The position numbers were made by a program, and so were the translations under genes. The notes under the pieces were generated by a model, which had not been told where the DNA came from, did no database searches, and was given only the letters and a program-made list of their open reading frames with translations. A stretch of DNA of 64,000 nucleotides, from assembly GCF_001879205.1 (NCBI RefSeq), contig NZ_MLFK01000005.1, positions 372,001 through 436,000 of the forward strand, in the 5' to 3' direction. This document shows, one piece after another, positions 45,910 to 55,922 of this stretch; positions within the stretch are counted from its first letter, which is position 1; every line of letters begins with the position of its first letter. This stretch comes from Flavobacterium johnsoniae (GTDB lineage Bacteria > Bacteroidota > Bacteroidia > Flavobacteriales > Flavobacteriaceae).

Positions 45910-46722
45910 ATGAAGCTGATTTTTTTAGCAGGACTTACCCCTTTTGGATACGGATTTATAGGAGTACTTCTTTTATCCTTTTTACTGGCTTATTTTTGGC
46001 TTAAATCTACCAATAAAGATAATAAGCCGGGGTGTATCTCTATTGGTTTTGCGGCAATGCTTATTTGGTTTGTTCTCATGTTTCCAACGTTTATAACCTT
46101 TACCATTATTGAAAACGGAAATGAAATTGCCAAAATAGGAGTGACCGTTTTTTGGATTTTAGTTCTAGCCTTAATTGTCTATTTTATAACGGCAAAAGAT
46201 ACGGCCAAAGTTAAAAAAGTCATTTTCTCATTTTTTAAATACCTTCTTTATCTGATATTTCTGGGGTTGTTTTTGGTTTTGTTTTTTGGCATGGCTTATT
46301 ATGTTTACCTGAGGCTTTTTACCTCAGAAAAAAATGAAGATCCGGTTTGGGTTTCTTTTTTATGTATCTTTTTTGTGGCGTCTCTTATTTTAGCAGGTTT
46401 TGGCCTTTTGAACCGAAATAAAGAAGAAAAGAAAAAAGAAAAATCAACATTTTATAATTTAGAAGAAGCAAAACGCAAACCTGAATTAGTTGTTGAGCTT
46501 GACTTGTCCAAAACGAAACTAGAGGTGTTTCCCGAGGAGATTTTGAAATTCAAAAATCTGAAATTTCTCATTTTAAGTGAAAACGAAATTAGTGAAATTC
46601 CGAATGAAATAAATAAATTGCGGTTTCTCATTGGAATTGATTTAAGTAAAAATACAATTTCTGATCAGGAAAAAAATAGAATCCGAAAACTGCTTTCAAA
46701 AGAAGTTGAAATTATTTTTTAA
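45910..46722 (+). CDS. membrane protein with C-terminal leucine-rich repeats
   Basis: A 270-residue protein with about five hydrophobic segments (roughly 5-30, 45-70, 77-95, 103-130, 142-165). After a charged linker (NRNKEEKKKEKSTF) it ends in two or three LRRs (about 185-260: VVELDLSKTKLEVFPEEIL, LKFLILSENEISEIPNEI). The LRRs are probably cytoplasmic and suggest a protein-protein contact role. It sits between a lipoprotein gene and the GIDE-domain gene, 27 bp before the latter. The exact family is not recognised. Confidence 0.7.
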   Translation: MKLIFLAGLTPFGYGFIGVLLLSFLLAYFWLKSTNKDNKPGCISIGFAAMLIWFVLMFPTFITFTIIENGNEIAKIGVTVFWILVLALIVYFITAKDTAKVKKVIFSFFKYLLYLIFLGLFLVLFFGMAYYVYLRLFTSEKNEDPVWVSFLCIFFVASLILAGFGLLNRNKEEKKKEKSTFYNLEEAKRKPELVVELDLSKTKLEVFPEEILKFKNLKFLILSENEISEIPNEINKLRFLIGIDLSKNTISDQEKNRIRKLLSKEVEIIF

Positions 46723-46749
46723 AACCTGTCTCTTTTTCAATCTAAATGT

Positions 46750-47793
46750 ATGAATGAAGTTTTAGAATTTTTTAATCAAAATAAAGCAGACAGTGCACAA
46801 GTTGTCTTTTTTATGCTTTTTAGTCTTGGTATTGCTTTATTTCATACCATAATTTTTTCAGGATTATTCAATTTAAAATTTCCAAGCTGGCTGTTTTTTG
46901 TTTTACTTCCGGCACTAATTGGTGTGAGTTTTTTAATTGATGCGCGATATCCACTGGCTCTTCTGTTGTTTTTATTTCTTTCTGTTTTTGTATTTGCTTT
47001 TATTGGAATGATTTATTCGGGAATTAAAAGCAGTAAAGAAGATAGAAGAGAAATAGAAAGCTTTAACAGAAAACACAATATTCAAAAAACGCCATTGTTT
47101 AAAAAATTTATTGGTATAGCTGTTTTAGGTTGTATGATTGGGGCTGTTTTTTTTCTGGCTCAAACCGAAAATTTAAAGCTTCTTTTTTTAATTATACCAG
47201 GTTTGATACTTCTTAAAAGTATATTTTTTCCAAGCAGTAAAAGTAAATTTTTGAGACTCCAGTCTATTTTACCTACTTCAAAGATAAGTGCTATTGCGAT
47301 GGGACAGGTTGAAGTAGAGGGTGATTTAGAAGAAATAGAACCCATTATTTCTCCTTATTTTAATAAATCATGTATTGGTTAGTTTTATAGAATTGAAAAA
47401 GAAAGCCAACGTGATGATGATGGAAAAACAACCTATAGTACTGTATTTACAGAACTTAAAACAGGGAAGTTTAAGATAAAGGATGAAACAGGATCTGTAA
47501 CCGTTGATGGAGAGGGGTTGGAGTATTATTTTGACAGAATCGATAATCAGCAGGGAGGTAAGATGAGATATAGTGAAACCTACTTGCAAAAAAATGATTA
47601 TATGCTGCTTATTGGTTATGCTTCATCAGATAACGGAAATGTGCTAATTAAGAAAGGAGATTCAGATACTGTTTTTGGTGTTGCGATTCCTAGAAGTATT
47701 TCATTTAGAAATAAATACAAACCTTTATTAGATTCTTTTTTAGCGGCTTTATTTTTCATTTCGCTTATTCTCATTTATATCATTTTAAATTAA
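46750..47793 (+). pseudogene. GIDE-domain membrane protein with in-frame amber codon
   Basis: One frame runs 348 codons from ATG 46750 to TAA 47791-47793, interrupted only by TAG at 47380-47382 (codon 211). The first part has four or so membrane segments and the start of a GIDE/BAM domain. Directly after the stop the domain continues with FYRIEKESQRDDDG, GSVTVDGEG and RYSETYLQKND, then a final membrane helix (about 328-346). The stop falls in a CxxYxYRIE-type segment, where an aromatic or serine codon one base away is expected. GIDE proteins are often encoded beside LemA, as here (6 bp gap). It is either a recent nonsense mutation, a sequencing error, or read-through. Confidence 0.75.
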
Positions 47794-47799
47794 AGAAAT

Positions 47800-48363
47800 A
47801 TGACTGTTCAAAACATTGCATTAATTGCCGGGATAATTCTGATTATTATATTTTTCAATTTTTTTATCAGGATTTATAACAAGCTGGTTATGCTGAAAAA
47901 TAACAACGAAAAAGCATTTAAAAATATTGATGTTATTTTGATGCAGCGAGCCGATGAAGTTCCTGAATTGGTGAAAGTGGCTTCTAAGTTTATGGAACAC
48001 GAAACGGCTATGCTTACCAATCTTACGAAATTGAGAACTGATTTTTTGAACGCTAAAACGGTCGAAGAAAAGATTGATAATGCCAATGAGTTTTCAAACG
48101 CGATGAAAAGTTTATTTTCAGTTTCGGAGAATTATCCAACGCTTTTATCCAACAGTAATTTCCTGGAATTACAAAAAAGAGTTTCGCAGATGGAAGATAA
48201 AATTGCTGACAGAAGAGAATTTTTTAATGATAGTGTAAATTTTTACAATGTTGGTATACAGGAGTTTCCTAATTTTATTTTAGCAAAACTGATAGGATAT
48301 AAAACTCAAGCTTTATTTGATGTAACACCGCAAGACAAGAAATATGATGGAATTCAATTTTAA
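47800..48363 (+). CDS. lemA: LemA family protein
   Basis: A 187-residue protein with an N-terminal membrane helix (about 5-25) and the LemA helical bundle: IYNKLVMLKNNNEKAFKNID, VLMQRADEVPELVKVASKFM-like sequence (here VILMQRADEVPELVKVA), SENYPTLLSNSNFLELQKRV and the closing region REFFNDSVNFYNVGIQEFPN. LemA proteins are membrane-anchored with most of the bundle outside the cytoplasm; their function is unresolved. It follows the GIDE gene by 6 bp and overlaps the next gene by 20 bp, so the cluster is translationally tight. Confidence 0.93.
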   Translation: MTVQNIALIAGIILIIIFFNFFIRIYNKLVMLKNNNEKAFKNIDVILMQRADEVPELVKVASKFMEHETAMLTNLTKLRTDFLNAKTVEEKIDNANEFSNAMKSLFSVSENYPTLLSNSNFLELQKRVSQMEDKIADRREFFNDSVNFYNVGIQEFPNFILAKLIGYKTQALFDVTPQDKKYDGIQF

Positions 48364-48748
48364 TACCTTTTTTGGTTACGAAAACGAAATTAACAGCTTA
48401 AAAGATCAGGTACTTATTTATGGTTTTGCGGGTATCATTTTTACTTTATTGGGTTTGATATTTATTGCAGTGCTGTTGAGAAAAATTGGCTTTAATGCTG
48501 TCAATAGTTTTGTTATTAATCCATTAATGCTGGCTTTGGGATTAACATTGCTTACTGCTATATTGCCCACGATTGTCTTTTATGTAGTGGCTTCAAATGT
48601 ATCATCTGTTAAAATTGTGTACAGCTGGATTACTATTTTTCTTGGGATGCTTTTATTTGTAATGTTTAATCTTGAAATGATTAAAAGTTTTTTTAAAGAG
48701 TTTGGTAAGATGACTGAGCAGGAAGAATTTAGAAATAGAAAAAGATAA
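48344..48748 (+). CDS. small membrane protein of the LemA cluster
   Basis: A 134-residue protein with three hydrophobic helices (about 25-47, 58-85, 94-115) and a short charged C-terminus (FGKMTEQEEFRNRKR). It starts inside the last 20 bases of lemA, which implies translational coupling. No known domain is recognised. A second in-frame Met (codon 2) makes the exact start uncertain by one codon. Confidence 0.7.
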   Translation: MMEFNFNTFFGYENEINSLKDQVLIYGFAGIIFTLLGLIFIAVLLRKIGFNAVNSFVINPLMLALGLTLLTAILPTIVFYVVASNVSSVKIVYSWITIFLGMLLFVMFNLEMIKSFFKEFGKMTEQEEFRNRKR

Positions 48749-48759
48749 TTTTATAGAAC

Positions 48760-48792
48760 AAAGAAGGCTTCCAAATTTTGGAAGCCTTCTTT
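48760..48792. terminator. bidirectional terminator
   Basis: Perfect arms 48760-48775 and 48777-48792 (core AAAGAAGGCTTCC / GGAAGCCTTCTTT) with T-rich flank. It lies between the LemA cluster and the convergent pectate lyase gene. Confidence 0.88.
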
Positions 48793-48812
48793 TTACAAAA
48801 CATTCTAAATGC

Positions 48813-51575
48813 TTATTGTTTTACAATTGTCTGGTTGAAGGAGCCATTGGATGTAAAAATCTTGGCTAAATAAGTTCCTGTAGTTAGATTGCTTAAATCG
48901 ATTGCTTCATTTCCTTTTTGAGATGTTTTTACCAAAATCCCCAAAACATTATAAATCATTACCTTTTCTACTTTCTGGTTTATATCTGATAAATACAAGG
49001 TGCCAGATGCCGGATGTGGATATAAAAATGGTTTAGAACTGTCTGTTTCGATTAAGGTTTCTGTTTGAGCAACTCTAAGCGTGCCGCTATTATACGCCGT
49101 ACTCATATAAAATAAATTAGCAGTATCTTTTTTGGTAATGGTATGATTTCCTGAAGATAGTGTTACCGTTACAATTCCGTTAGTGGCAACTCTATCTACA
49201 TTATCAACTTTAATAGTTGCTGCTGCTTCAACAAAAACCAGAGTTAAAGTACTTGATTGCGAAGTTGTAAATGAAATATTTGTTGATGATTCTATTTTTA
49301 AACATTGTGTCAGGGTGAAACCATTATAAGTAACCGTTCCTTTTGTGGTAGAAAGATTCCCCGTTATGGTATAGAAATCACTATCTTTTCCTGATGTTGT
49401 AAAGTTGTGTATTTCGTTTCCTGCAGGATTTCCGGTTGTTACTGTAATTGTCCCTGAACTTGTAGCTGCAGTTCCTGTTCCCGTTGTGGCGATTGAATAA
49501 GAAACTGTTGCAGTTGGTGTTCCGGTAATCGTAATTGTTTTGGCCGAAGTGTTTTTCACAAAACTGATTCCAGAAGCCGGTAATCCTGTTACAGTGGCAT
49601 CTGTGGCTGTTCCTCCCCAGGTAAATACAATTGCATTTATGGCCGTTCCACTGGCTACAGTTTGGCTGTTATTATTAGTTGAAGTTAAAGTTTGAGTTCC
49701 TGCAGCATTAACGGTAATTGTTCCGGAGCCTGTTGCAGGGGTTCCTGAAGAACCCGTTGTGGCAATAGAATAGTTTACTGTTGCAGTTGGAGTTCCGGTA
49801 ATCGTAATTGTTTTTGCCGAACTGTTTTTAACAAACGTTAATCCAGAAGCTGGTAAGCCTGTCACTGTTGCATCTGTTGCATCTCCTCCCCAGGTAAAAA
49901 CAATAGTTGCAATAGCAGTACCGCTTGTTACGGTTTGATTGTTATTAGAAGTTGAAGTTAAAGTTTGATTTCCGGCAGGAGGATTTGTACCGCCTTGTAC
50001 AGAAACTAAACTTGTCTGGTAAGCATTTAGTGCATCTCTTAAACCAGTATTTACACCATCGGCAGTATCATCAACGGCGTTGTTGAATGTCCATTGAAAA
50101 TCTCCGCCAGAAATACGTCCCGCATATTGCATTACAGTTGTTTTTGCGTTTTCCGGAGTTTCAGGCGTATAGGCATACATTACACTGGAATTCGTGTCAA
50201 AATTATTGTATGTTTTGGCCCCTTTTTTTGATGTGATACTGCTGCTGATAGTTTCGTTTCTGGTTGATGCGATATAAGCATCGAATTCAACAGGATTGGT
50301 TGAAGCATTATACCCAACAAAACGATTTTGACCGCTCATAGTATTGTTGAACGCTTTAATCGTACCTCCATCTTCACTAGAAAATGTTCCGGCAGCACCA
50401 TTATAAACATCTGTTCCCTGCATTGAAGTAAGCATTGGATATTTACAATTTCTGAAAAAATTTGCTTCTACAAATACAGAGGAGCCCAATGTAGATCCTA
50501 CGCCATATTTGGAATTTCCGTCATAATAATTGTTGTAGACGTGAGCTGAATAATAACGTATTCTTGGATGGCGGGAATCGGAATGGTCGTACCAATTGTG
50601 GTGATATGTAATATATAAACCTGCAGTTGTTCCTTCACTTAAACCTAAAAGATTACTTTTTCCTGAATCCCAAAAGTGATTGTACGAAAAGGTTACATAG
50701 GTTGATTTTTTGCAATCCAAGGCTCCATCTCCTTTTATTTGATCAGCATCGCTGCCAGGTTTTCCATAAAAGAAATCACAGTTGTGAACCCAAACGTAAT
50801 CATTATCCTGCTGCAGTCCAATATTATCACCTTCGGAACTGTCTACATTCATAACTCCGATATTTCGAATTTCGATGTTGGATGCATTTTTAACTCTAAT
50901 TCCCCATCCATCGGCTGTTGCGTCGTTTCCGATTCCTTCTAATGTGATATAACTTTGCGCATTGTTGTTATTTTCAATTACAAGATCACCACCCATCATA
51001 TAGCTCAAATCGGTGATTTGTCCCACCATTCGAATAATCAAAGGTTTGGTTTCTTTCCCTTTTTTGTAAGCATCAAGAATCGTCTGCAAACCAACACAAG
51101 GATTTACCGATGCTCCTGTTACAGTAAGCGAAACGGTATTTTTTGTTTGCTGTGTAATGTAAATAATTGAAGCGTTGCTTTTAGGGGTTCCATCTGCATT
51201 ATAAGCTCCGGGAACACGGGAGTTGGCAAAAGCAAATCCAGATCGGTCGTGAGCTTTAACGGTTAATGAACTGGTTGTGGTTCCAGTTCCTTCAACTCCC
51301 GAAATAACAGGTTTGATTTTTACGGTGTAAGATCCGGCTTTTAATCCCGGAATATCAGCACGAAAATACGAGCCATAACTTCTAATAAGTTCGTTGTCAA
51401 TTTTTTGATCAACAATTCCTCCTCCGGTAAAATATACATTATAAGTTTGGGCATTACTTACCGGCTGCCATTTTACAAAAACAGATTCAAGCCATCCGCT
51501 TGCTTCGTTAATTTGCTGCGACCATGTTTGAAGTGTGAGTAAAAACATAGTCAGAAAAAGTAGGTTTTTTTTCAT
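48813..51575 (-). CDS. PL1 pectate lyase with tandem Ig domains, T9SS-secreted
   Basis: A 920-residue protein. In order: signal peptide (to about QTWSQ), a fibronectin-III-like domain (about 22-110), a PL1 parallel beta-helix (about 150-440, with [37 protein letters not shown] and the SRHPRIR active-site Arg), two near-identical putative-Ig repeats (about 533-715), a further beta domain (about 720-840) and a T9SS type A sorting domain ([13 protein letters not shown] to the end). Pectate lyases cleave polygalacturonate by beta-elimination, usually with calcium. It is monocistronic, and two LacI-type palindromes lie upstream. Confidence 0.9.
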   Translation of the reverse strand: MKKNLLFLTMFLLTLQTWSQQINEASGWLESVFVKWQPVSNAQTYNVYFTGGGIVDQKIDNELIRSYGSYFRADIPGLKAGSYTVKIKPVISGVEGTGTTTSSLTVKAHDRSGFAFANSRVPGAYNADGTPKSNASIIYITQQTKNTVSLTVTGASVNPCVGLQTILDAYKKGKETKPLIIRMVGQITDLSYMMGGDLVIENNNNAQSYITLEGIGNDATADGWGIRVKNASNIEIRNIGVMNVDSSEGDNIGLQQDNDYVWVHNCDFFYGKPGSDADQIKGDGALDCKKSTYVTFSYNHFWDSGKSNLLGLSEGTTAGLYITYHHNWYDHSDSRHPRIRYYSAHVYNNYYDGNSKYGVGSTLGSSVFVEANFFRNCKYPMLTSMQGTDVYNGAAGTFSSEDGGTIKAFNNTMSGQNRFVGYNASTNPVEFDAYIASTRNETISSSITSKKGAKTYNNFDTNSSVMYAYTPETPENAKTTVMQYAGRISGGDFQWTFNNAVDDTADGVNTGLRDALNAYQTSLVSVQGGTNPPAGNQTLTSTSNNNQTVTSGTAIATIVFTWGGDATDATVTGLPASGLTFVKNSSAKTITITGTPTATVNYSIATTGSSGTPATGSGTITVNAAGTQTLTSTNNNSQTVASGTAINAIVFTWGGTATDATVTGLPASGISFVKNTSAKTITITGTPTATVSYSIATTGTGTAATSSGTITVTTGNPAGNEIHNFTTSGKDSDFYTITGNLSTTKGTVTYNGFTLTQCLKIESSTNISFTTSQSSTLTLVFVEAAATIKVDNVDRVATNGIVTVTLSSGNHTITKKDTANLFYMSTAYNSGTLRVAQTETLIETDSSKPFLYPHPASGTLYLSDINQKVEKVMIYNVLGILVKTSQKGNEAIDLSNLTTGTYLAKIFTSNGSFNQTIVKQ
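49438..49976 (-). repeat. two tandem Ig-like repeats within the pectate lyase gene
   Basis: Copies at about 49705-49976 and 49438-49700 encode almost identical domains (each TLTSTxNNx[21 protein letters not shown]). The high identity points to recent duplication. Confidence 0.8.
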
Positions 51576-51640
51576 AATTGTTTAAGTTAGACATTAATAA
51601 TAGTTTTTGTGGTTTTTTGTGATTCTCAATACAAGTTAAT

Positions 51641-51654
51641 TGTAATCGATTACA
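51641..51654. promoter_or_regulatory. LacI-type operator, promoter-proximal copy
   Basis: TGTAATCGATTACA is a perfect 14 bp palindrome with central CG, like LacI/GalR-family operators. It lies 66 bp upstream of the pectate lyase start. Confidence 0.65.
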
Positions 51655-51740
51655 CATAATTATACAAAATTTCTATATTCTCAGTTTTTAGTGCTTAAAA
51701 AAATATATATGAAAAAAATAATTTACTTAATTTAGTTAAA

Positions 51741-51775
51741 ATGTAATAAATTGCACAAATTGTAATTTATTACAT
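51741..51775. promoter_or_regulatory. LacI-type operator, distal copy with extended inverted repeat
   Basis: TGTAATTTATTACA (51761-51774) matches the TGTAATNNATTACA pattern of the proximal copy, exactly 120 bp away. It is also the right arm of a larger repeat, ATGTAATAAATT (51741-51752) / AATTTATTACAT (51764-51775). Confidence 0.6.
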
Positions 51776-51955
51776 AATTGTGGTTTTGCTCAAAAGCATC
51801 GATTTTGCTGACTTTTTTACTTACAAAAAAGTAAACATTTCTTAATTGTTGTTTTTATGTTCTTTTTTGCTGTTTTTGTGAAATTTTAAAATATTCATCA
51901 ATTATCTGTTTTATAAAACAAAATTTTCGGTTCTATCAAAGTTTTGAGCAAAAAA

Positions 51956-51986
51956 AAAGCCTTCTTGAAATTCAAAAAGGCTTTCT
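51956..51986 (-). terminator. terminator of the Bax-inhibitor-1 gene
   Basis: AAAGCCTT / AAGGCTTT stem. On the minus strand it is followed by a run of T. It lies 20 bp after the gene's stop codon. Confidence 0.8.
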
Positions 51987-52004
51987 TATTTATATAGAAG
52001 AAAT

Positions 52005-52778
52005 TTAATCTCTACTTGCGAATTTAGATAGCAATCTTAGAAATTCAATATACAGCCAAACCAATGTTACCATTAATCCCATAGCTCCATACCATTCCAT
52101 AAATTTTGGCATTCTTTGTTGTACTCCTTTTTCAATTTGATCGAAATCTAAGAATAAATTCAAAGCAGCAATGATGATTACAAAAACGCTGATACCAATA
52201 CTCATCATAGAATTTCCGTGGTGAACAGGGCTAAAATTAAAAATCAGTGAAGCGATCCATGAAATCAAATAGTAAGTAGCAATTGCTAAAGTAGCCGCAA
52301 TAACTACTGATTTAAATTGCTCTGTAACTTTTACAATTTTAAATTTATATAAACCAAGGCAAACCAAGAAAGTAACTAATGTTGCTCCTACAGCGTTAAT
52401 GACTATTCCAGGATACATCGCTTCAAAAATTGCAGAAATTCCTCCTATGAATAATCCCTCAAAGAAAGCATAACCGGGAGCTAAATACTGAGAGTATTGC
52501 GGTTTAAAAGCAGATACAATAACCAAGATAAAACCAACAATAGCGCCACCGATAGCAGGAACCATTATGTTCATTTCCTGAAAAAACATCCACCAGGTTA
52601 TGATTGCCCCGGCGCATAATAATAAAAATAAAATAGCTGTCTTGTTGATCGTACCAGACAAAGTCATTTCCTGATTATAGTCAATGATCTGTGCTTGATG
52701 CGTTTCTCCAGCTCTCGAAACAGCATTTGAAGAAAAACGCTTGTCGCTTAAAAATGGATTTTTTGAATTGAAGGCCAT
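52005..52778 (-). CDS. Bax inhibitor-1/YccA family membrane protein
   Basis: A 257-residue protein with a polar N-terminus (about 1-48) and seven membrane segments. It carries the family's VVIVSAFKPQYSQYLAPGYAFFEGLF-type region (seen here as FKPQYSQYLAPGYAFFEGLF) and C-terminal FLDFDQIEKGVQQ, whose Asp residues form the pH-sensing pair of BI-1 proteins. Members leak calcium or protons across membranes; the bacterial role is unclear. It is separated from the nuo operon by that operon's terminator, so it is transcribed on its own. Confidence 0.92.
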   Translation of the reverse strand: MAFNSKNPFLSDKRFSSNAVSRAGETHQAQIIDYNQEMTLSGTINKTAILFLLLCAGAIITWWMFFQEMNIMVPAIGGAIVGFILVIVSAFKPQYSQYLAPGYAFFEGLFIGGISAIFEAMYPGIVINAVGATLVTFLVCLGLYKFKIVKVTEQFKSVVIAATLAIATYYLISWIASLIFNFSPVHHGNSMMSIGISVFVIIIAALNLFLDFDQIEKGVQQRMPKFMEWYGAMGLMVTLVWLYIEFLRLLSKFASRD

Positions 52779-52893
52779 AGTTTTAAATACATTTTGATTG
52801 ACCTCAAATATATGGAGTTTTTTCGAAGTCTGCAGGCTTAGCCTAAATTTTTAATATGAAATTTTCTTTTGAAAAACAGCTGTAAAAAACAAA

Positions 52894-52924
52894 AAATCCA
52901 TCAAAAGAAACTCTTGATGGATTT
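52894..52924 (-). terminator. terminator of the nuo operon
   Basis: AAATCCATCAA (52894-52904) / TTGATGGATTT (52914-52924). A T-run follows on the minus strand. It lies just after the nuoN stop. Confidence 0.85.
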
Positions 52925-52945
52925 GTATATTTTATTATGAAATTT

Positions 52946-54337
52946 TTAATTCAATAAATCTAAAACTAAAGAAGGGAATAAACCTAAAGCTATGTTTAAA
53001 GCAATAGAAATAATTGCAACAGCATAAATAAGAAATGGTTTTCCTGTGCGTTCTTCATTCGGCTCTTTAGAATACATTGCCAAAATTAATTTGAAATAAT
53101 AACCTACACTTATGATAGAGTTAATTACAGCAACAATTACAATAGCTACATAACCAGCATGAAGTGCCTGATCAAACAAGAATAATTTTGCAAAGAATCC
53201 TGAGAAAATTGGAATACCAGCCATTGATAACAATGAGCCAGTCAATATTGCAGCCAATAACGGATTTGTTTTTCCTAAACCATGAAAATTCGTAATATCT
53301 TCATTATCCTGATTTTTGCAAACATATAAAATCACACTAAATGCAGCTATACCAGCCAAGGCATAGGCAGCAGTATAATATAATAGAACTCCTGCAGAAG
53401 TAGCGATAGTTAAGAATGTCATTAACATGAAACCTGCGTGTGAGATTCCGGAGAATGCCAGCATACGTTTTACATTTACCTGACGAAGAGCCATTATATT
53501 TCCAACCGTCATAGAAGCAATTGAAATGATAAGAATGATATTTTCAAAGGTGCCTAAAAGATCCTGGTTTTCTAATGAAGGAATTAAATTTAATCCGGAA
53601 ACTAATTTATAAAGAGTTGCAATTGCCACAACTTTTGCCAGTGTACTCATTAAAGCAGTTGTTAAGGCCGGAGAACCTTCGTAAACGTCTGGTGCCCAAA
53701 AGTGAAATGGTACAGCAGCAACTTTAAAGAACATTCCAATAGTCATCAAAATCATTCCGATAGGAAACCAGATTGGCAGCTCAGCAGATAAAGAACTTTC
53801 GTGAATTTCCGCAATATCAAAAGTTCCCATTGCACCGTAAATCAAGCAAATTCCAAATAATATAATTCCTGATGCGAAAGATCCCATTAGGAAATATTTC
53901 ATACCTGCTTCATTACTTTTAATATTCAAACGATCGCTCGCCGCAAGAACATATAGTGCGATTGATAAAATTTCGATTCCAAGGAAAAACATAGCTAGGT
54001 TTCCAAAAGAAACCATTGCAACGGCTCCAGCTAATAAAAATACTTTTATGGCAATATAATCAGAAATTTTAGTCTGGTGATTTTCGTAAAAATTATGACT
54101 TAATGCTACAAGGAAAATGGTTAGAATAATGAACAATGAAGAAAAGGCAGTCGAAAATTTACTTACCGTAATCATGTTATTGTAATAACTTGCTGTTGTT
54201 CCAAATTCATAATAATTAAGCGCCAAGACACCCAATAAACCTAAAATGGTAAACGGAACAATGCCTTTTCTAAAATTTAGAATTTCAAACAATAGGCAGA
54301 AAATACCCAATCCTGTTATAGCTATTAATGTATTCAT
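52946..54337 (-). CDS. nuoN: NADH:quinone oxidoreductase subunit N
   Basis: A 463-residue polytopic membrane subunit of complex I, about 13-14 helices. It belongs to the antiporter-like Mrp family with conserved helix-breaking Lys/Glu/His residues (for example WAPDVYEGSPALTTALMSTLAK, read here as FHFWAPDVYEGSP and ALMSTLAKVVAIA). It pumps protons with NuoL and NuoM. It is the last gene of the operon. A 135 bp gap with degenerate AATCTAAAATC-type text separates it from nuoM. Confidence 0.95.
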   Translation of the reverse strand: MNTLIAITGLGIFCLLFEILNFRKGIVPFTILGLLGVLALNYYEFGTTASYYNNMITVSKFSTAFSSLFIILTIFLVALSHNFYENHQTKISDYIAIKVFLLAGAVAMVSFGNLAMFFLGIEILSIALYVLAASDRLNIKSNEAGMKYFLMGSFASGIILFGICLIYGAMGTFDIAEIHESSLSAELPIWFPIGMILMTIGMFFKVAAVPFHFWAPDVYEGSPALTTALMSTLAKVVAIATLYKLVSGLNLIPSLENQDLLGTFENIILIISIASMTVGNIMALRQVNVKRMLAFSGISHAGFMLMTFLTIATSAGVLLYYTAAYALAGIAAFSVILYVCKNQDNEDITNFHGLGKTNPLLAAILTGSLLSMAGIPIFSGFFAKLFLFDQALHAGYVAIVIVAVINSIISVGYYFKLILAMYSKEPNEERTGKPFLIYAVAIISIALNIALGLFPSLVLDLLN

Positions 54338-54472
54338 TTTTGTTTTTTTGATTTAGGAAATCTAAAACGCCCTAATTTATTTTATTTAAAATATATTTTT
54401 ATTTTTTTAATGTTTAACTTTTCAATTTTCGAAAATCTGAAATCAAAAATCGTTAATCATCATTCTAAAATC

Positions 54473-55912
54473 TTAATTTTTATTGATAACGTTTAAAATC
54501 GTTTCTAAACTTGGAGTAATCAAATCTGTAATTGGTTTTGGATAAAATCCAAAGAATATTAATACAGCAATAATTGCAACCATAGAAATTCCTTCGTTAA
54601 CAGAAACATCTGCAAAAGTTTTTGAATTTGTTTCACCAAGCATCACGCTTTGAAACATTTTAAGCATATAGTAAGCTCCCAGAATAATCGTTGTGCCGCC
54701 TAATACAGCAAACCAGATATTGATTTGAGAAAGACTATATAATACTGTGAATTCTCCAATGAAGTTAAACGTAGTTGGTAAAGCGACAGAAGCCAGTACC
54801 AAAATTAAAAACATAGAAGTAAATTTTGGAGATTGTGTACGAATACCGCCTAACTCTTCAATATTTCTCGTTTCAAATCTTCTGTAGATAATTTCTGCAG
54901 CGTAAAATAATCCAACTACCACAAAACCGTGAGCAATCATTTGTAATACCGCCCCGCGGAAACCATCAATTGTAAGTGTATAAGTTCCGGCAGCAATTAA
55001 TCCAACGTGAGCAAGAGATGAATAGGCTAGTAATTTCTTTAAATCTTTTTGTCTTAAAGCTACGATAGAACCGTAGATAACTCCTGCAATTCCTAAAGCA
55101 ATAAAAATGTTCATGTATTCTTTTGCAGCAAGTGGTGCAATTGGCAGCTGCCAGCGAATAACACTGTATAATCCCATTTTAAGCATGATACCAGATAAAA
55201 GCATAGTTCCAACAGTTGGTGCTTTTTGGTATACATTTGCCTGCCATGTGTGGAAAGGAATAATTGGAATTTTAATAGCATAAGCCAAAAAGAAAGCAAG
55301 GAAAATCCAAAACTGCTCATTAGCTGATAAATCTAATTTGTATAAATCCTCAATTAAGAAACTGCCTGCTTTTTGATATAAATAAATGAAAGCAACTAAC
55401 ATAAATAAAGAACCTGCAAGTGTATAAATGAAAAATTTAACCACTGCTTTTCTGCGTTCTTCAGCATCTCCGTTACCCCAAATAAGAGCAATAAAGTAAA
55501 TAGGAATAAGAGCTAGCTCCCAGAAAATATAATATAAAAGACCATCTGCAGCAAGAAAAGTTCCCGTCATTGCAAAAGCCATAAATAAAATTAGTGCATA
55601 GAAACCTTTAGCGTTTTTATATTCATTTCCAAAAGAAGAGAATATAATAATTGGAGTTAATGCCGTTGTCAATAAAAGCATTGCAAGAGCTAACCCGTCA
55701 GCATTTAGCGCAAACGAAATTTTAGGCTGTGTGATCCACGCATTAATAAGGCTGATGTTTTCTCCAGCATTAAAATGGTTTAACAATACAACCGAACAGC
55801 CTAAAGCTGCCAAACTAAAGAACAAAGCTACTTTTGAAGCGAGTTTGTCACCAGCAAAATAGGTGATAAATGCACCAACTAAAAGAATAATTAATATAAG
55901 AGAAACGTTCAT
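54473..55912 (-). CDS. nuoM: NADH:quinone oxidoreductase subunit M
   Basis: A 479-residue proton-pumping subunit of complex I with about 14 helices. The family hallmarks are present: FFIYTLAGSLFMLVAF, IPFHTWQANVYQKAPTVGTM and LKKLLAYSSLAHVG. It lies 10 bp downstream of nuoL. Confidence 0.96.
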   Translation of the reverse strand: MNVSLILIILLVGAFITYFAGDKLASKVALFFSLAALGCSVVLLNHFNAGENISLINAWITQPKISFALNADGLALAMLLLTTALTPIIIFSSFGNEYKNAKGFYALILFMAFAMTGTFLAADGLLYYIFWELALIPIYFIALIWGNGDAEERRKAVVKFFIYTLAGSLFMLVAFIYLYQKAGSFLIEDLYKLDLSANEQFWIFLAFFLAYAIKIPIIPFHTWQANVYQKAPTVGTMLLSGIMLKMGLYSVIRWQLPIAPLAAKEYMNIFIALGIAGVIYGSIVALRQKDLKKLLAYSSLAHVGLIAAGTYTLTIDGFRGAVLQMIAHGFVVVGLFYAAEIIYRRFETRNIEELGGIRTQSPKFTSMFLILVLASVALPTTFNFIGEFTVLYSLSQINIWFAVLGGTTIILGAYYMLKMFQSVMLGETNSKTFADVSVNEGISMVAIIAVLIFFGFYPKPITDLITPSLETILNVINKN

Positions 55913-55922
55913 AGTTATAAAA

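Larger units (their letters stand above)
51576..52004. other. regulatory intergenic region upstream of the pectate lyase gene
   Basis: This 429 bp spacer holds two TGTAATNNATTACA palindromes (51641-51654 and 51761-51774), an extra half-site arm at 51741-51752, and the terminator of the Bax-inhibitor-1 gene (about 51956-51986). The rest is AT-rich with no coding signal. Confidence 0.6.
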
